Of a DNA stretch of 10,027 nucleotides, positions 1-6,969 are shown in pieces. Under the pieces are notes generated by a model. That model saw only the letters and a list, made by a program, of their open reading frames with translations. It had not been told where the DNA came from and ran no database searches. The first letter of the stretch is position 1. Each line of letters begins with the position of its first letter. A program made the position numbers and the translations under genes. The stretch lies in assembly GCA_017615375.1 (NCBI GenBank), contig JAGAAH010000094.1:1-10027 (forward strand). The letters are read 5' to 3'. The DNA comes from Lachnospiraceae bacterium. Its GTDB lineage: Bacteria; Bacillota; Clostridia; Lachnospirales; Lachnospiraceae.

Positions 1-469
1 CGATATTAACCGTATCTTTAATCTTTTTAATCTCTGCAAGTGATAATTCTCGCGAAGTTACGACTCTTTTAACGCCTTCTTCTTTAAGAAACCGGGCACC
101 TGTCACATCCGATACGGACATCTGCGTACTTGCATGTATTTCCATACCCGGGAAAAACTCCTTAAGGTAGGGAATTAAGCCCAAATCCTGAATTATAACC
201 GCATCAAGCCCTGCTTCATAGAATGGGATAAGCATCTTTAACGATTCAAAGAATTCCTCATCTTTAAGCAGTATATTAAACGTCATATACACTTTTTTCT
301 TGTATAAATGCGCATAATCTATCGCAGTTATAAGTTCTTCTTCCGTAAAATTCTTGGCATATGCTCTCGCACCGTATTTCGGACCGCCGACATATACGGC
401 ATCGGCGCCGGCGTTAATAACTGCGTAAAATATAGGTAAACTGCCTGCAGGGGCTAAAAGTTCTATCAT
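1..469 (-). CDS. U32 family peptidase / RNA hydroxylase-type protein, N-terminal part (runs off left edge)
   Basis: The first 156 codons are visible and the rest lies outside the window. The protein begins MIELLAPAGS, followed by an ADAVYVGG segment (residues 22-29), ARAYAKNF (34-41) and IHASTQMS (111-118). This is the N-terminal TIM-barrel-like pattern of U32 'peptidases'. Known members of the family are mostly RNA-modification factors: RlhA acts on 23S rRNA cytidine and TrhP on the tRNA wobble uridine, while others were described as collagenase-like proteases. The cysteine-bearing U32 signature that would help place it lies off the edge, so the subfamily cannot be decided. The ATG has a GAGGT ribosome binding site at 474-478. 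It follows zapA by 52 bp, with an intrinsic terminator in that gap and no obvious promoter of its own, so expression may depend on read-through. Family call is firm; substrate unknown. Confidence 0.88.
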   Translation of the reverse strand, partial: MIELLAPAGSLPIFYAVINAGADAVYVGGPKYGARAYAKNFTEEELITAIDYAHLYKKKVYMTFNILLKDEEFFESLKMLIPFYEAGLDAVIIQDLGLIPYLKEFFPGMEIHASTQMSVSDVTGARFLKEEGVKRVVTSRELSLAEIKKIKDTVNI

Positions 470-480
470 AAGTACCTCAC

Positions 481-514
481 TTAAAAGAAAAACTCCGTTT
501 GTAACAAACGGAGT
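481..514 (-). terminator. Intrinsic terminator after zapA
   Basis: A perfect 10-bp stem (492-501 pairing with 505-514, arm ACTCCGTTTG) with a 3-nt loop is followed on the minus strand by TTTTCTTTT (483-491). It sits 7 bp after the zapA stop codon. The T-tract ends only a few bases before the ribosome binding site of the downstream U32 gene, leaving no room for a promoter between them. Confidence 0.9.
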
Positions 515-521
515 CAGGAAA

Positions 522-935
522 TTAATTCAAAAGCTTTTTCTCAAGAGCTTGTTCCAATTGTTCTTTGTTAAGAAGAAGCTCTTTATTCTTGTTCTCAAGC
601 TCCAGAATGGAATCTTTTAATGTATCCATCTTAATCTGTAACGCAATAAGTTCATGCTTCATATCCGATTGATTCTGCTTATAATCAGCAAGATCGGTCT
701 CCAATTCCTCAACGCGTTCTTTGGTCTTGAAATATTCATCGGCAATATTCAATTGTAAAAGCAACGCCTTGGTATCCTGCGGCAATCTGTTATATCCCTC
801 GAGTCCGGTTACAAGCTCATCTATCTTCTTGTTAAGAAAGGAAGCGACTTTGTGAAGATATTCTTCACTTTCGTAACCGCTTAAAGTATATACTTTACCG
901 CCAATCAGTACATCGGCACTAATCTTGGTTCCCAT
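522..935 (-). CDS. zapA: Cell division protein ZapA
   Basis: This 137-residue protein matches the ZapA family, which binds FtsZ and bundles or stabilises the Z-ring at mid-cell. The N-terminal globular domain (about residues 1-60) contains the family pattern DVLIGGKVYTLSG followed by EEYLHKVASFLNKKIDEL. After it comes a long, charged heptad-like helix (about 66-135, rich in E, K and L) expected to form the coiled coil that dimerises or tetramerises ZapA. The length is a little above that of short ZapAs, because of this coiled coil, as in many Firmicutes. The ATG has an AGAGGTC ribosome binding site about 6 nt upstream. The gene has its own strong promoter (975-1003), but no terminator separates it from ruvB, so it may also be reached by read-through. 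A terminator follows directly. Confidence 0.9.
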   Translation of the reverse strand: MGTKISADVLIGGKVYTLSGYESEEYLHKVASFLNKKIDELVTGLEGYNRLPQDTKALLLQLNIADEYFKTKERVEELETDLADYKQNQSDMKHELIALQIKMDTLKDSILELENKNKELLLNKEQLEQALEKKLLN

Positions 936-974
936 ATAAAGACCTCTTAAACTAAATTATACTATATATTGTAT

Positions 975-1003
975 ATTATAACCTCGCGAAGCACTAATTA
1001 CAA
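975..1003 (-). promoter_or_regulatory. Sigma-A-type promoter for zapA
   Basis: On the minus strand, TTGTAA (-35, 998-1003) and a perfect TATAAT (-10, 975-980) are separated by exactly 17 bp. The predicted start is near 968, giving a leader of about 33 nt before the zapA ATG. A second TATAAT (956-961) lies 13 bp downstream but has no recognisable -35. It may be a secondary start or just AT-rich sequence. Confidence 0.75.
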
Positions 1004-1010
1004 TAGTAAA

Positions 1011-2015
1011 TTAATTGCCTTCAGGCTTAACTCTGTGGAAGTGCTCATAGGCTCTGTCCGTTGCCATTCTTCCCCTCGGAGTTCTTGTTATAAAACCTTG
1101 CTTTAAAAGATAAGGCTCATATACATCTTCGATTGTGCCGGAATCTTCACCGATTGATGCCGCCATTGTCTCAAGTCCCAGAGGACCGCCGTTAAATTTA
1201 TCAATTAAAGTTAAAAGTATAAGACGGTCGTTTCTGTCTAATCCGAGTTCGTCAACCTCTAAGTTATTAAGAGCTTCATCGGCAATCGCTTTTGTAATTA
1301 CGCCGTCGTACTTAACTTCCGAAAAGTCTCGTACACGTTTTAAGAGACGATTGGCAAGTCTCGGCGTTCCTCTTGAACGTCTGGCAAGCTCAATTGCGCC
1401 TTCTTCTTCAATCTTAACATTAAGCTTCTTTGAAGAAGCAATAATGATCTCTTTTAATTCTTCCGGAGAATAGAAATCAAGATGATTAACAACTCCGAAT
1501 CTGTCACGTAAAGGTGCCGAAAGCATACCTGCTCTTGTTGTCGCACCGATTAACGTAAAGTGCGGCAAATCAAGATGTACCGACTTTACGGATGTTCCTT
1601 TGCCAATCATTATATCAATGGCAAAATCTTCCATCGCCGGATATAATACTTCTTCGATTTCACGGTTAAGCCTGTGAATTTCGTCGACAAATAATATATC
1701 CCCTTCCGAAAGAGAGCTTAAAATTGCAGCCATATCTCCCGGTTTTTGAATTGCAGGACCGGATGAAATCTTGATATTAACACCCATTTCATTGGCAATA
1801 ATATAAGATATCGTCGTTTTACCAAGTCCCGGAGGGCCATAAAAGAGGCAATGATCTAAAGGCTCATTACGCTTCTTGGCAGCTTCGATTGCAATCTTCA
1901 TATTCTCTTTAACCTTAGCCTGACCGATATATTCGGAAAGAAAATGAGGTCTTAAGGAATTCTCGATTTTTTCGTCTTCTTTGGTTATGCTTGTTTCTAT
2001 AATTCGTTTTTCCAT
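1011..2015 (-). CDS. ruvB: Holliday junction branch migration helicase RuvB
   Basis: A complete 334-residue RuvB, the usual family length. It is the AAA+ motor that, with RuvA, drives branch migration of Holliday junctions during recombination and fork rescue. Visible motifs are Walker A GPPGLGKT (60-67), Walker B LFVDEIH (108-114), sensor 1 GATTRAG (157-163) and the LRDRFG element with the arginine finger (R170). The C-terminal winged helix contains [25 protein letters not shown] and [10 protein letters not shown]. The ATG follows the ruvA stop by 13 bp, with AGGA-type spacing for ribosome binding, so the two are co-translated from one message. The gene ends 7 bp before the -35 box of the zapA promoter, with no terminator between. 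Nothing unusual is seen in the sequence. Confidence 0.97.
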   Translation of the reverse strand: MEKRIIETSITKEDEKIENSLRPHFLSEYIGQAKVKENMKIAIEAAKKRNEPLDHCLFYGPPGLGKTTISYIIANEMGVNIKISSGPAIQKPGDMAAILSSLSEGDILFVDEIHRLNREIEEVLYPAMEDFAIDIMIGKGTSVKSVHLDLPHFTLIGATTRAGMLSAPLRDRFGVVNHLDFYSPEELKEIIIASSKKLNVKIEEEGAIELARRSRGTPRLANRLLKRVRDFSEVKYDGVITKAIADEALNNLEVDELGLDRNDRLILLTLIDKFNGGPLGLETMAASIGEDSGTIEDVYEPYLLKQGFITRTPRGRMATDRAYEHFHRVKPEGN

Positions 2016-2028
2016 AACATATTCCTAT

Positions 2029-2637
2029 CTAGAAAGCCAGATATTGCAGAGCTTTTCTTAATATATCATTGGATTTCATATTCTCGGTTACTTCAACTTT
2101 GGAAACCGCATTTTTACTTTCGGTTTGCGAATAACCAAGCGATGTTAATGCAAGAATTGCATCATTAATCTCCTGTCTTATTCCGACAAGTTCTTCTTTG
2201 GCATTCTTATCAAGCGTCTTATTAATGGTGCCTTCATAGTCAAGCTTGTCTTTGAGCTCCAAAATCAGCTTCTGAGCTGTTTTTTTGCCTATACCCGGTG
2301 CTTTACATATTGCAGCATCATCGCTATTAAATATGGCCAAAATCAGCTGCCGAGGCGAAAGTATTGAAAGAATGGCCAAACCGCCTTTAGGACCGATACC
2401 GTTAACCGAAATTAACTTTTTAAAAAGCTCTCTGTCCTCTTTGGTTAAAAACCCATAAAGTAAAAGCGCATCTTCTCTGACATTTAAGTAAGTATACAAT
2501 CTGATTTCTTCATGAAGATGCGGTAATTCATCAATAACCGAAAACGGAACCGAAATTCTGTAACCTATGTTATTCGCCATTATCGTAACTTCGGATCCGT
2601 CTATATCTTCAAGTGTTCCCTGTATAAAAGCGTACAT
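2029..2637 (-). CDS. ruvA: Holliday junction DNA-binding protein RuvA
   Basis: A complete 202-residue RuvA, normal for the family. RuvA tetramers hold the four-way junction open in a square-planar form and load RuvB. The N-terminal OB-fold (about 1-63) carries the acidic pin residues E55 and D56 (NVREDALLLYGF). Two helix-hairpin-helix motifs follow: LISVNGIGPKGGLAIL (75-90) and ICKAPGIGKKTAQKLI (110-125). The C-terminal RuvB-binding three-helix domain (about 155-202) has DAILALTSLGYSQTE. It lies between miaB and ruvB with 10- and 13-bp gaps. Its ribosome binding site TAGGAGGAT includes the miaB stop codon, so its translation is probably coupled to miaB. Confidence 0.97.
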   Translation of the reverse strand: MYAFIQGTLEDIDGSEVTIMANNIGYRISVPFSVIDELPHLHEEIRLYTYLNVREDALLLYGFLTKEDRELFKKLISVNGIGPKGGLAILSILSPRQLILAIFNSDDAAICKAPGIGKKTAQKLILELKDKLDYEGTINKTLDKNAKEELVGIRQEINDAILALTSLGYSQTESKNAVSKVEVTENMKSNDILRKALQYLAF

Positions 2638-2641
2638 CTAA

Positions 2642-2650
2642 ATCCTCCTA
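2642..2650 (-). promoter_or_regulatory. ribosome binding site of ruvA overlapping the miaB stop codon
   Basis: TAGGAGGAT on the minus strand is a near-perfect anti-16S match, and its first three bases are the miaB stop codon TAG. A ribosome terminating on miaB therefore sits on the ruvA start site, which favours coupled translation. Confidence 0.8.
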
Positions 2651-4102
2651 CACCATAGAACCTATATAATAAAATCCCTTGCATTCATCAAGCTTAACAT
2701 TAACATATTGACCGATAAGATTATGTTCACCTTTAAAATGAACGATTGAATTGTTCTCAAGTCTTCCAGTTACATAACCTTCAAGCTGAGAATTAATTTC
2801 TTCTACCAAAACTTCGACGGTTCCACCCGTTAACTTTTTCATTCGTTCGGATGAAATCTCCTGCACTACTTTAAGTAGTCTGTCAAAGCGCTTACTTACA
2901 ACATCTTCAGGCACCTGATTGTCCATCTTGGCTGCAGGCGTACCGGTTCTCTTACTGTAGATAAAAGTAAATGCCGAATCATATTGAACCTTATTGACAA
3001 GATCGATTGTCTCATCAAAATCTTCTTCGGTTTCACCCGGAAATCCGACAATTATATCAGTTGTTAGCGAAATATCCGGAATTTTGGCTTTGATTTTATC
3101 TACGAGCTTAAGATACTGCTCTTTGGTATATTTTCTGTTCATAACGCGAAGAATCTCGGTGCTTCCCGATTGAACAGGCAAGTGTAAATGCTTACATATC
3201 TTAGGCAAAGACGCCATAACTTCTATAAGTTCATCCGACAAATCCTTCGGATGAGACGTCATAAATCTTATTCTTCTTAAACCTTCAATTTTAGTAATCT
3301 GACCGAGAAGCTCGGCAAACGATATCGGATTGTCCAATCCTTTACCGTAAGAATTGACATTCTGTCCAAGAAGCATAATCTCGGTAACACCGTCATTTAC
3401 AAGTGTTTTGATTTCATTAATTATATCTTCCGGTTTTCTGCTTCGTTCGCGTCCTCTTACGTAAGGAACAATACAATATGAGCAGAAATTATTACATCCG
3501 AACATTATATTGATTCCCGACTTAAAGGAATACTTTCGAACAATCGGAAGCTCTTCCACTATCTTATCCGTAGAATCCCATACTTCCATAACCTGCTTAT
3601 TGGTATAAATGGAATTAACCACCAATTCGGCAAATTTGAATATATTATGTGTGCCAAATACTAAGTCTACGTAGCGATAACTCTCTTTAATCTTATCTCT
3701 TACATGTTCTTCCTGCATCATACAGCCACAGAGAGCTATTATCATGTCGGGATTCTTCTTCTTTAATGAACCTAAGTAGCCAAGACGTCCATATACTTTA
3801 TTATTGGCATTTTCTCGGACCGTACAGGTATTATATATAACAAAATCGGCATGTTTCTCATCTTCGGCTTCTTCATATCCGGCTTTTTCAAGAATTCCGA
3901 GTATTTTCTCCGAGTCTCTGGCGTTCATCTGACAACCGAAGGTATTAACCATGCATTTTAACTTGCGTCCGAGGCGCTTTTCTCGTATCTCTACTTCATC
4001 ACGAAGTTTCTCTATGAAATACTCCTGACGTGAAACCTCTTCTTCCGGAGCATTCTCTATAATCTCGTATAATTTGGGATTAACTATAGTTTTCTTACTC
4101 AT
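2648..4102 (-). CDS. miaB: tRNA (N6-isopentenyl adenosine(37)-C2)-methylthiotransferase MiaB
   Basis: A complete 484-residue radical SAM methylthiotransferase. It adds the 2-methylthio group to N6-isopentenyl-A37 of tRNAs reading UNN codons. An N-terminal extension (about 1-47), common in clostridial MiaB, precedes the UPF0004 domain. The auxiliary [4Fe-4S] cluster ligands are C57 (TFGCQMN), C93 (YNTCTVRENA) and C127 (LCGCMMQ). The radical SAM motif CNNFCSYC gives C203, C207 and C210, followed by PYVRGRERSR. A C-terminal TRAM domain (about 423-484) binds tRNA. The NTCTVRENA and RGRERSR pattern favours MiaB over the MtaB and RimO relatives. The ATG has an AAGGAAT ribosome binding site and a promoter lies 35-63 bp upstream. 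It heads the miaB-ruvA-ruvB transcription unit. Confidence 0.96.
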   Translation of the reverse strand: MSKKTIVNPKLYEIIENAPEEEVSRQEYFIEKLRDEVEIREKRLGRKLKCMVNTFGCQMNARDSEKILGILEKAGYEEAEDEKHADFVIYNTCTVRENANNKVYGRLGYLGSLKKKNPDMIIALCGCMMQEEHVRDKIKESYRYVDLVFGTHNIFKFAELVVNSIYTNKQVMEVWDSTDKIVEELPIVRKYSFKSGINIMFGCNNFCSYCIVPYVRGRERSRKPEDIINEIKTLVNDGVTEIMLLGQNVNSYGKGLDNPISFAELLGQITKIEGLRRIRFMTSHPKDLSDELIEVMASLPKICKHLHLPVQSGSTEILRVMNRKYTKEQYLKLVDKIKAKIPDISLTTDIIVGFPGETEEDFDETIDLVNKVQYDSAFTFIYSKRTGTPAAKMDNQVPEDVVSKRFDRLLKVVQEISSERMKKLTGGTVEVLVEEINSQLEGYVTGRLENNSIVHFKGEHNLIGQYVNVKLDECKGFYYIGSMV

Positions 4103-4136
4103 ATTTCATTCCTTAAATCAATTACTTACAAAGAAT

Positions 4137-4165
4137 ATTCTATCATATTAAATGAGTAATCGCAA
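4137..4165 (-). promoter_or_regulatory. Sigma-A-type promoter for miaB-ruvA-ruvB
   Basis: On the minus strand, TTGCGA (-35, 4160-4165) and TAGAAT (-10, 4137-4142) are 17 bp apart. This predicts a start near 4130 and a leader of about 28 nt. The -35 box abuts the T-rich tail of the rnf terminator, so termination of rnf and initiation of miaB are packed into about 70 bp. Confidence 0.6.
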
Positions 4166-4170
4166 AGAAA

Positions 4171-4206
4171 TAAAGACCTTCAAACCCAAATAGATTTGAA
4201 GGTCTT
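4171..4206 (-). terminator. Intrinsic terminator of the rnf operon
   Basis: A perfect 12-bp stem (AAGACCTTCAAA at 4195-4206 read on the minus strand, pairing with 4173-4184) has a 10-nt loop and is followed by the T-rich run TATTTCTTT. It begins 4 bp after the rnfB stop codon. This marks the end of the rnf transcript. Confidence 0.88.
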
Positions 4207-4210
4207 ATTA

Positions 4211-4996
4211 TTACATTATTGCGTGCTTCGGGCACTTTTCCGCACATATTCCGCACTGAGTACATTTATCCTGATCGATATGTGCAAGGTTGTCAGTAAC
4301 GGTAATTGCACCGCTCGGACAGTTCTTCTCGCAAATCTTGCATCCGATACAACCTTCGGTACAGCTTTCGTTAACTTTCTTACCGAAATCCTTACTGGAA
4401 CACATAACCACATGTTTTGTATCGTATGGAATAAGCTCTATTAAATGGAACGGACAAGCATTTACGCACTTACCGCAAGCCATACAGTTATCCGGATCGA
4501 CAACTGCGATTCCGTCAATTACATGAATTGCATCGAATTCACAAACCTTCGTACAGTTACCATATCCAAGACATCCGTAATCACAGGCCTTAGCTCCCAT
4601 TCCCGGAACCTTGAATGCGAAATTACAATCAAGTTTACCGTAATAGTTGTAATTGTTGTTGGCTTTGTCACAGTTGCCTCTGCACTTTACAAAAGCTGTC
4701 ATACGCTTCTGGTCGGCAACAAATACACCCATAACATCACCGATTGCCTGTCCGACCGGATTGCCGCCTACAGGACACTTATTACAAGGCTCCTGACCTT
4801 TGGCAATTGCGGCTGCAAGGCCGGCACATCCCGGATAACCGCATCCGCCGCAGTTATTACCCGGAAGTAAACTTAAGATTTTCTCTTCTTTCTCATCTAC
4901 CTCGATTTCGAACTTTTTACCTGCTATGCCGAGGAAGATACCAATAAATAAACCTACACCGGCGATTAATGCACCGGCAATAATTATTCCCTGCAT
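4211..4996 (-). CDS. rnfB: Rnf complex subunit RnfB (multi-[4Fe-4S] electron entry subunit)
   Basis: A complete 261-residue RnfB, the cytoplasm-facing iron-sulphur subunit thought to receive electrons from ferredoxin. An N-terminal membrane anchor (about 3-25) precedes the RnfB-type 4Fe4S domain C49-x2-C52-x4-C57-x16-C74. A middle Cys region follows (C105, C109, C124, C138, C142, C148, C152), then ferredoxin motifs CMACGKCVNAC (171-181), CIGCKICEKNC (216-226) and CTQCGICAEKC (245-255). In total 26 cysteines are present, in line with the multi-cluster clostridial form and richer than the shorter proteobacterial RsxB. The ribosome binding site TAAGGAGGA contains the rnfA stop codon. It is the last gene of the operon and is followed at once by a terminator. 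Confidence 0.96.
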   Translation of the reverse strand: MQGIIIAGALIAGVGLFIGIFLGIAGKKFEIEVDEKEEKILSLLPGNNCGGCGYPGCAGLAAAIAKGQEPCNKCPVGGNPVGQAIGDVMGVFVADQKRMTAFVKCRGNCDKANNNYNYYGKLDCNFAFKVPGMGAKACDYGCLGYGNCTKVCEFDAIHVIDGIAVVDPDNCMACGKCVNACPFHLIELIPYDTKHVVMCSSKDFGKKVNESCTEGCIGCKICEKNCPSGAITVTDNLAHIDQDKCTQCGICAEKCPKHAIM

Positions 4997-5000
4997 GTCT

Positions 5001-5009
5001 TCCTCCTTA
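5001..5009 (-). promoter_or_regulatory. ribosome binding site of rnfB overlapping the rnfA stop codon
   Basis: TAAGGAGGA on the minus strand begins with the rnfA stop TAA and lies 4 nt before the rnfB ATG. The arrangement suggests coupled translation of rnfA and rnfB. Confidence 0.75.
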
Positions 5010-5582
5010 TATCAAACCCGAGAATCCGAAGAAAGCAATTGCCATAAGACCGGCAGCTATTAATACCGATGCCTGGCCCTTGAAGCTTTCCGGATAATCG
5101 TTAAATTCGATTTTTTCTCTGATTCCCGCCATTATTACGATTGCAATCGCAAAACCTACAGCGGTAAAAGTTCCGTTTAAAGTAGATAATAATATGTTAT
5201 AACCTGTCTGTGCATTCTTGATTGCAATACCTAAGACCGCACAGTTTGTCGTAATAAGCGGTAAGTATACACCAAGTGCATTATAAAGGCTTTTAACATT
5301 TTTCTTTAAGAACATCTCGACGAATTGTACAAGCGCCGCAATTACAAGAATAAATACGATTGTATTCAAATACTCAAGATTTGCAGGCTTTAAAATGAAT
5401 TTGTCGATAATACTACATACAAGCGAAGCAAGTGTCATAACGAATATAACCGCACCGCCCATTCCGGCAGCGGTCTTAATTCTTTTACTAACTCCAAGGA
5501 AAGGACATAATCCGAGGAATTGGCTTAATACGACGTTATTAACGATGGCTGCGCCTAAAGTTACAACTAAAACCGTCTTCAT
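5007..5582 (-). CDS. rnfA: Rnf complex membrane subunit RnfA
   Basis: A complete 191-residue, six-helix membrane protein of the RnfA/NqrE family. It starts MKTVLVVTLGAAIVNNVVLSQFLGLCPFLG. C26 (LGLCPFLG) and C114 (TTNCAVLG) are the conserved half-membrane cysteines. Together with the equivalent pair in RnfE they are known in this family to hold an iron-sulphur cluster inside the membrane, passing electrons between faces. The basic loop SKRIKT after the first helix suggests its N-terminus faces outward, opposite to RnfE, as expected for this inverted pair. The ribosome binding site TAGGAGGGG includes the rnfE stop codon, and the gap is 11 bp. Confidence 0.96.
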   Translation of the reverse strand: MKTVLVVTLGAAIVNNVVLSQFLGLCPFLGVSKRIKTAAGMGGAVIFVMTLASLVCSIIDKFILKPANLEYLNTIVFILVIAALVQFVEMFLKKNVKSLYNALGVYLPLITTNCAVLGIAIKNAQTGYNILLSTLNGTFTAVGFAIAIVIMAGIREKIEFNDYPESFKGQASVLIAAGLMAIAFFGFSGLI

Positions 5583-5587
5583 CTTAT

Positions 5588-5596
5588 CCCCTCCTA
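5588..5596 (-). promoter_or_regulatory. ribosome binding site of rnfA overlapping the rnfE stop codon
   Basis: TAGGAGGGG on the minus strand starts with the rnfE stop TAG and sits 5 nt before the rnfA ATG. It is the same stop-in-ribosome-binding-site layout as at three other junctions in the window. Confidence 0.75.
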
Positions 5597-6340
5597 TTCA
5601 TTCGCTTTATTGCTGTTGATAATCTTGTTCTCGGATGATGAATTAAGACATATCATGCTATGAGGACATCCGAAACAGGATTCTTTGCATCCCGAAGTAT
5701 CGTATACCTTACGACCCTTCTTGATATTGTTAAGCTTAACTCTGTTGATTATTGCCATAATAATACCAAGTACAAAGAAAGCTCCCGGTGCAAGAACTAC
5801 GATTGAAACCGGAATATAACCATGTGTACCGGCTGCAACATCTTTGATTGGAATCAAATGTAATCCGAATACGGTACCTGAACCGATTAACTCACGAACC
5901 GCACCGATTATCGTAATTGAACAGGTAAAACCAAGTCCCATTCCGATACCGTCAAATAATGATGGAATCGGCGGATTCTTGGATGCATAACTTTCGGCAC
6001 GTCCAAGAATAATACAGTTAACTACGATTAACGGAATATAGATACCGAGTGCGCTGTAAATTGCCGGTACATAAGCCTGTAACAAGAACTGAACCATTGT
6101 TACGAAAGATGCTACAACAACAATAAACGAAGGCACTCTGATTCTGTCTGTAATAACTTTTCTTAATATGGATATAAGAAGGTTAGAAAGTGCAAGTACA
6201 ACCGTTGTGGAAAGTCCCATGCCGATACCGTTAATTGCCGAAGTTGTAACCGCCAAAGTCGGACACATACCGAGCATAAGAACGAAGGTCGGATTCTCCT
6301 TGATAATACCGTTATATAATCTCTCAAGAGGTTTATTCAT
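5594..6340 (-). CDS. rnfE: Rnf complex membrane subunit RnfE with cysteine-rich C-terminal tail
   Basis: A complete 248-residue RnfE (RnfE/NqrD family), predicted to have six helices. The conserved N-terminal pattern is NPTFVLMLGMCPTLAV (C26). C109 lies in PLIVVNCIILGRAE, and the two are expected to share the intramembrane iron-sulphur cluster with RnfA. The last helix ends near residue 199 and is followed by the strongly basic NRVKLNNIKKGRK, which places the C-terminus in the cytoplasm. Beyond it lies a tail with C218, C222, C225 and C231 (C-x3-C-x2-C-x5-C), which looks like a metal or Fe-S binding site and makes the protein longer than typical proteobacterial RnfE. The start overlaps the rnfG stop by one base (TAATG), with a strong GGAGGTGA site at 6347-6354 inside rnfG. 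Confidence 0.95.
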   Translation of the reverse strand: MNKPLERLYNGIIKENPTFVLMLGMCPTLAVTTSAINGIGMGLSTTVVLALSNLLISILRKVITDRIRVPSFIVVVASFVTMVQFLLQAYVPAIYSALGIYIPLIVVNCIILGRAESYASKNPPIPSLFDGIGMGLGFTCSITIIGAVRELIGSGTVFGLHLIPIKDVAAGTHGYIPVSIVVLAPGAFFVLGIIMAIINRVKLNNIKKGRKVYDTSGCKESCFGCPHSMICLNSSSENKIINSNKANE

Positions 6341-6969
6341 TACTTGTCACCTCCATCTTTATAATATCCCAATACGGAATTCTTATATAAAAGCGCTCCG
6401 TTGACAGCTGATGTAACCGCATTTGATGTTCTTGTCGCACCTGAAATGGCATCAATTTCATCATCGCTATTAGCGCCTGTCTTTGTTAACCTAAATTTTT
6501 CTGTCTTAACATTGGAATACTGGTTATAGAAAGATTCTTCTTTAGCTTTCATACCAAGACCCGGTGTTTCATTAAGCGTTAAAAACGAAATTCCGTTAAC
6601 GGTATTATTATTACGAATACCGACAACAATCGTTACATCTCCGCCGTATCCCTTGGATGAAGTCACTGTTATACAATAGCCAAGAATCGCTCCGCTTTTA
6701 TCAACTGCGGTAATGACCTCATTTACGGTAACGCCTTCAATACCCTGACTTTCAAATAATTCACTGTAAGAAGCATCGATTTCCGAAGCATCCCAGTCAT
6801 CATGGAAATCAGCGGCATCTTCAAATACCATTGCGTATGCTTCTATCTTAGCGTTCTTCTCTGCTTCTGCTATAGGCTCTTTGGTGATCATATATGTAGC
6901 ACCGAGTAATACGCCGGCAATAAGGGTAATTAAGAATATTCTTAATGTATCGTTAATTATTCTATTCAT
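6340..6969 (-). CDS. rnfG: Rnf complex subunit RnfG (covalent FMN protein)
   Basis: A complete 209-residue RnfG. One N-terminal membrane helix (about 9-28) anchors an extracytoplasmic FMN-binding domain. The flavinylation motif D173-A-I-S-G-A-T179 is intact, so FMN should be attached by a phosphoester to T179 by an ApbE-type transferase, which is not encoded in this window. Other family landmarks are SSKGYGGDVTIVVGI (104-118) and NETPGLGMKA (133-142). RnfG passes electrons together with RnfD on the outer side of the membrane. Its ATG lies inside the 3' end of rnfD (8-bp overlap), and its AAGGAGGGT ribosome binding site is also within rnfD. Confidence 0.96.
   Translation of the reverse strand: MNRIINDTLRIFLITLIAGVLLGATYMITKEPIAEAEKNAKIEAYAMVFEDAADFHDDWDASEIDASYSELFESQGIEGVTVNEVITAVDKSGAILGYCITVTSSKGYGGDVTIVVGIRNNNTVNGISFLTLNETPGLGMKAKEESFYNQYSNVKTEKFRLTKTGANSDDEIDAISGATRTSNAVTSAVNGALLYKNSVLGYYKDGGDK

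Noticed and set aside
1135..1473. Plus-strand open frame of 112 codons opposite ruvB
   Set aside because: Lies entirely inside ruvB, serine- and arginine-rich shadow composition, no ribosome binding site or family resemblance.
4103..4210. Possible riboswitch or small RNA upstream of miaB
   Set aside because: The only stable structure is the rnf terminator; the predicted miaB leader is about 28 nt, too short for a riboswitch.
4196..4947. Several overlapping plus-strand open frames opposite rnfB
   Set aside because: They have no ribosome binding sites or recognisable domains and mirror a very cysteine-rich, clearly conserved minus-strand gene; they are antisense shadows.
5647..5686. C-x3-C-x2-C in the RnfE tail as a radical SAM motif
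   Set aside because: The spacing matches by chance; the tail is only about 50 residues beyond a membrane helix and has no TIM-barrel domain.
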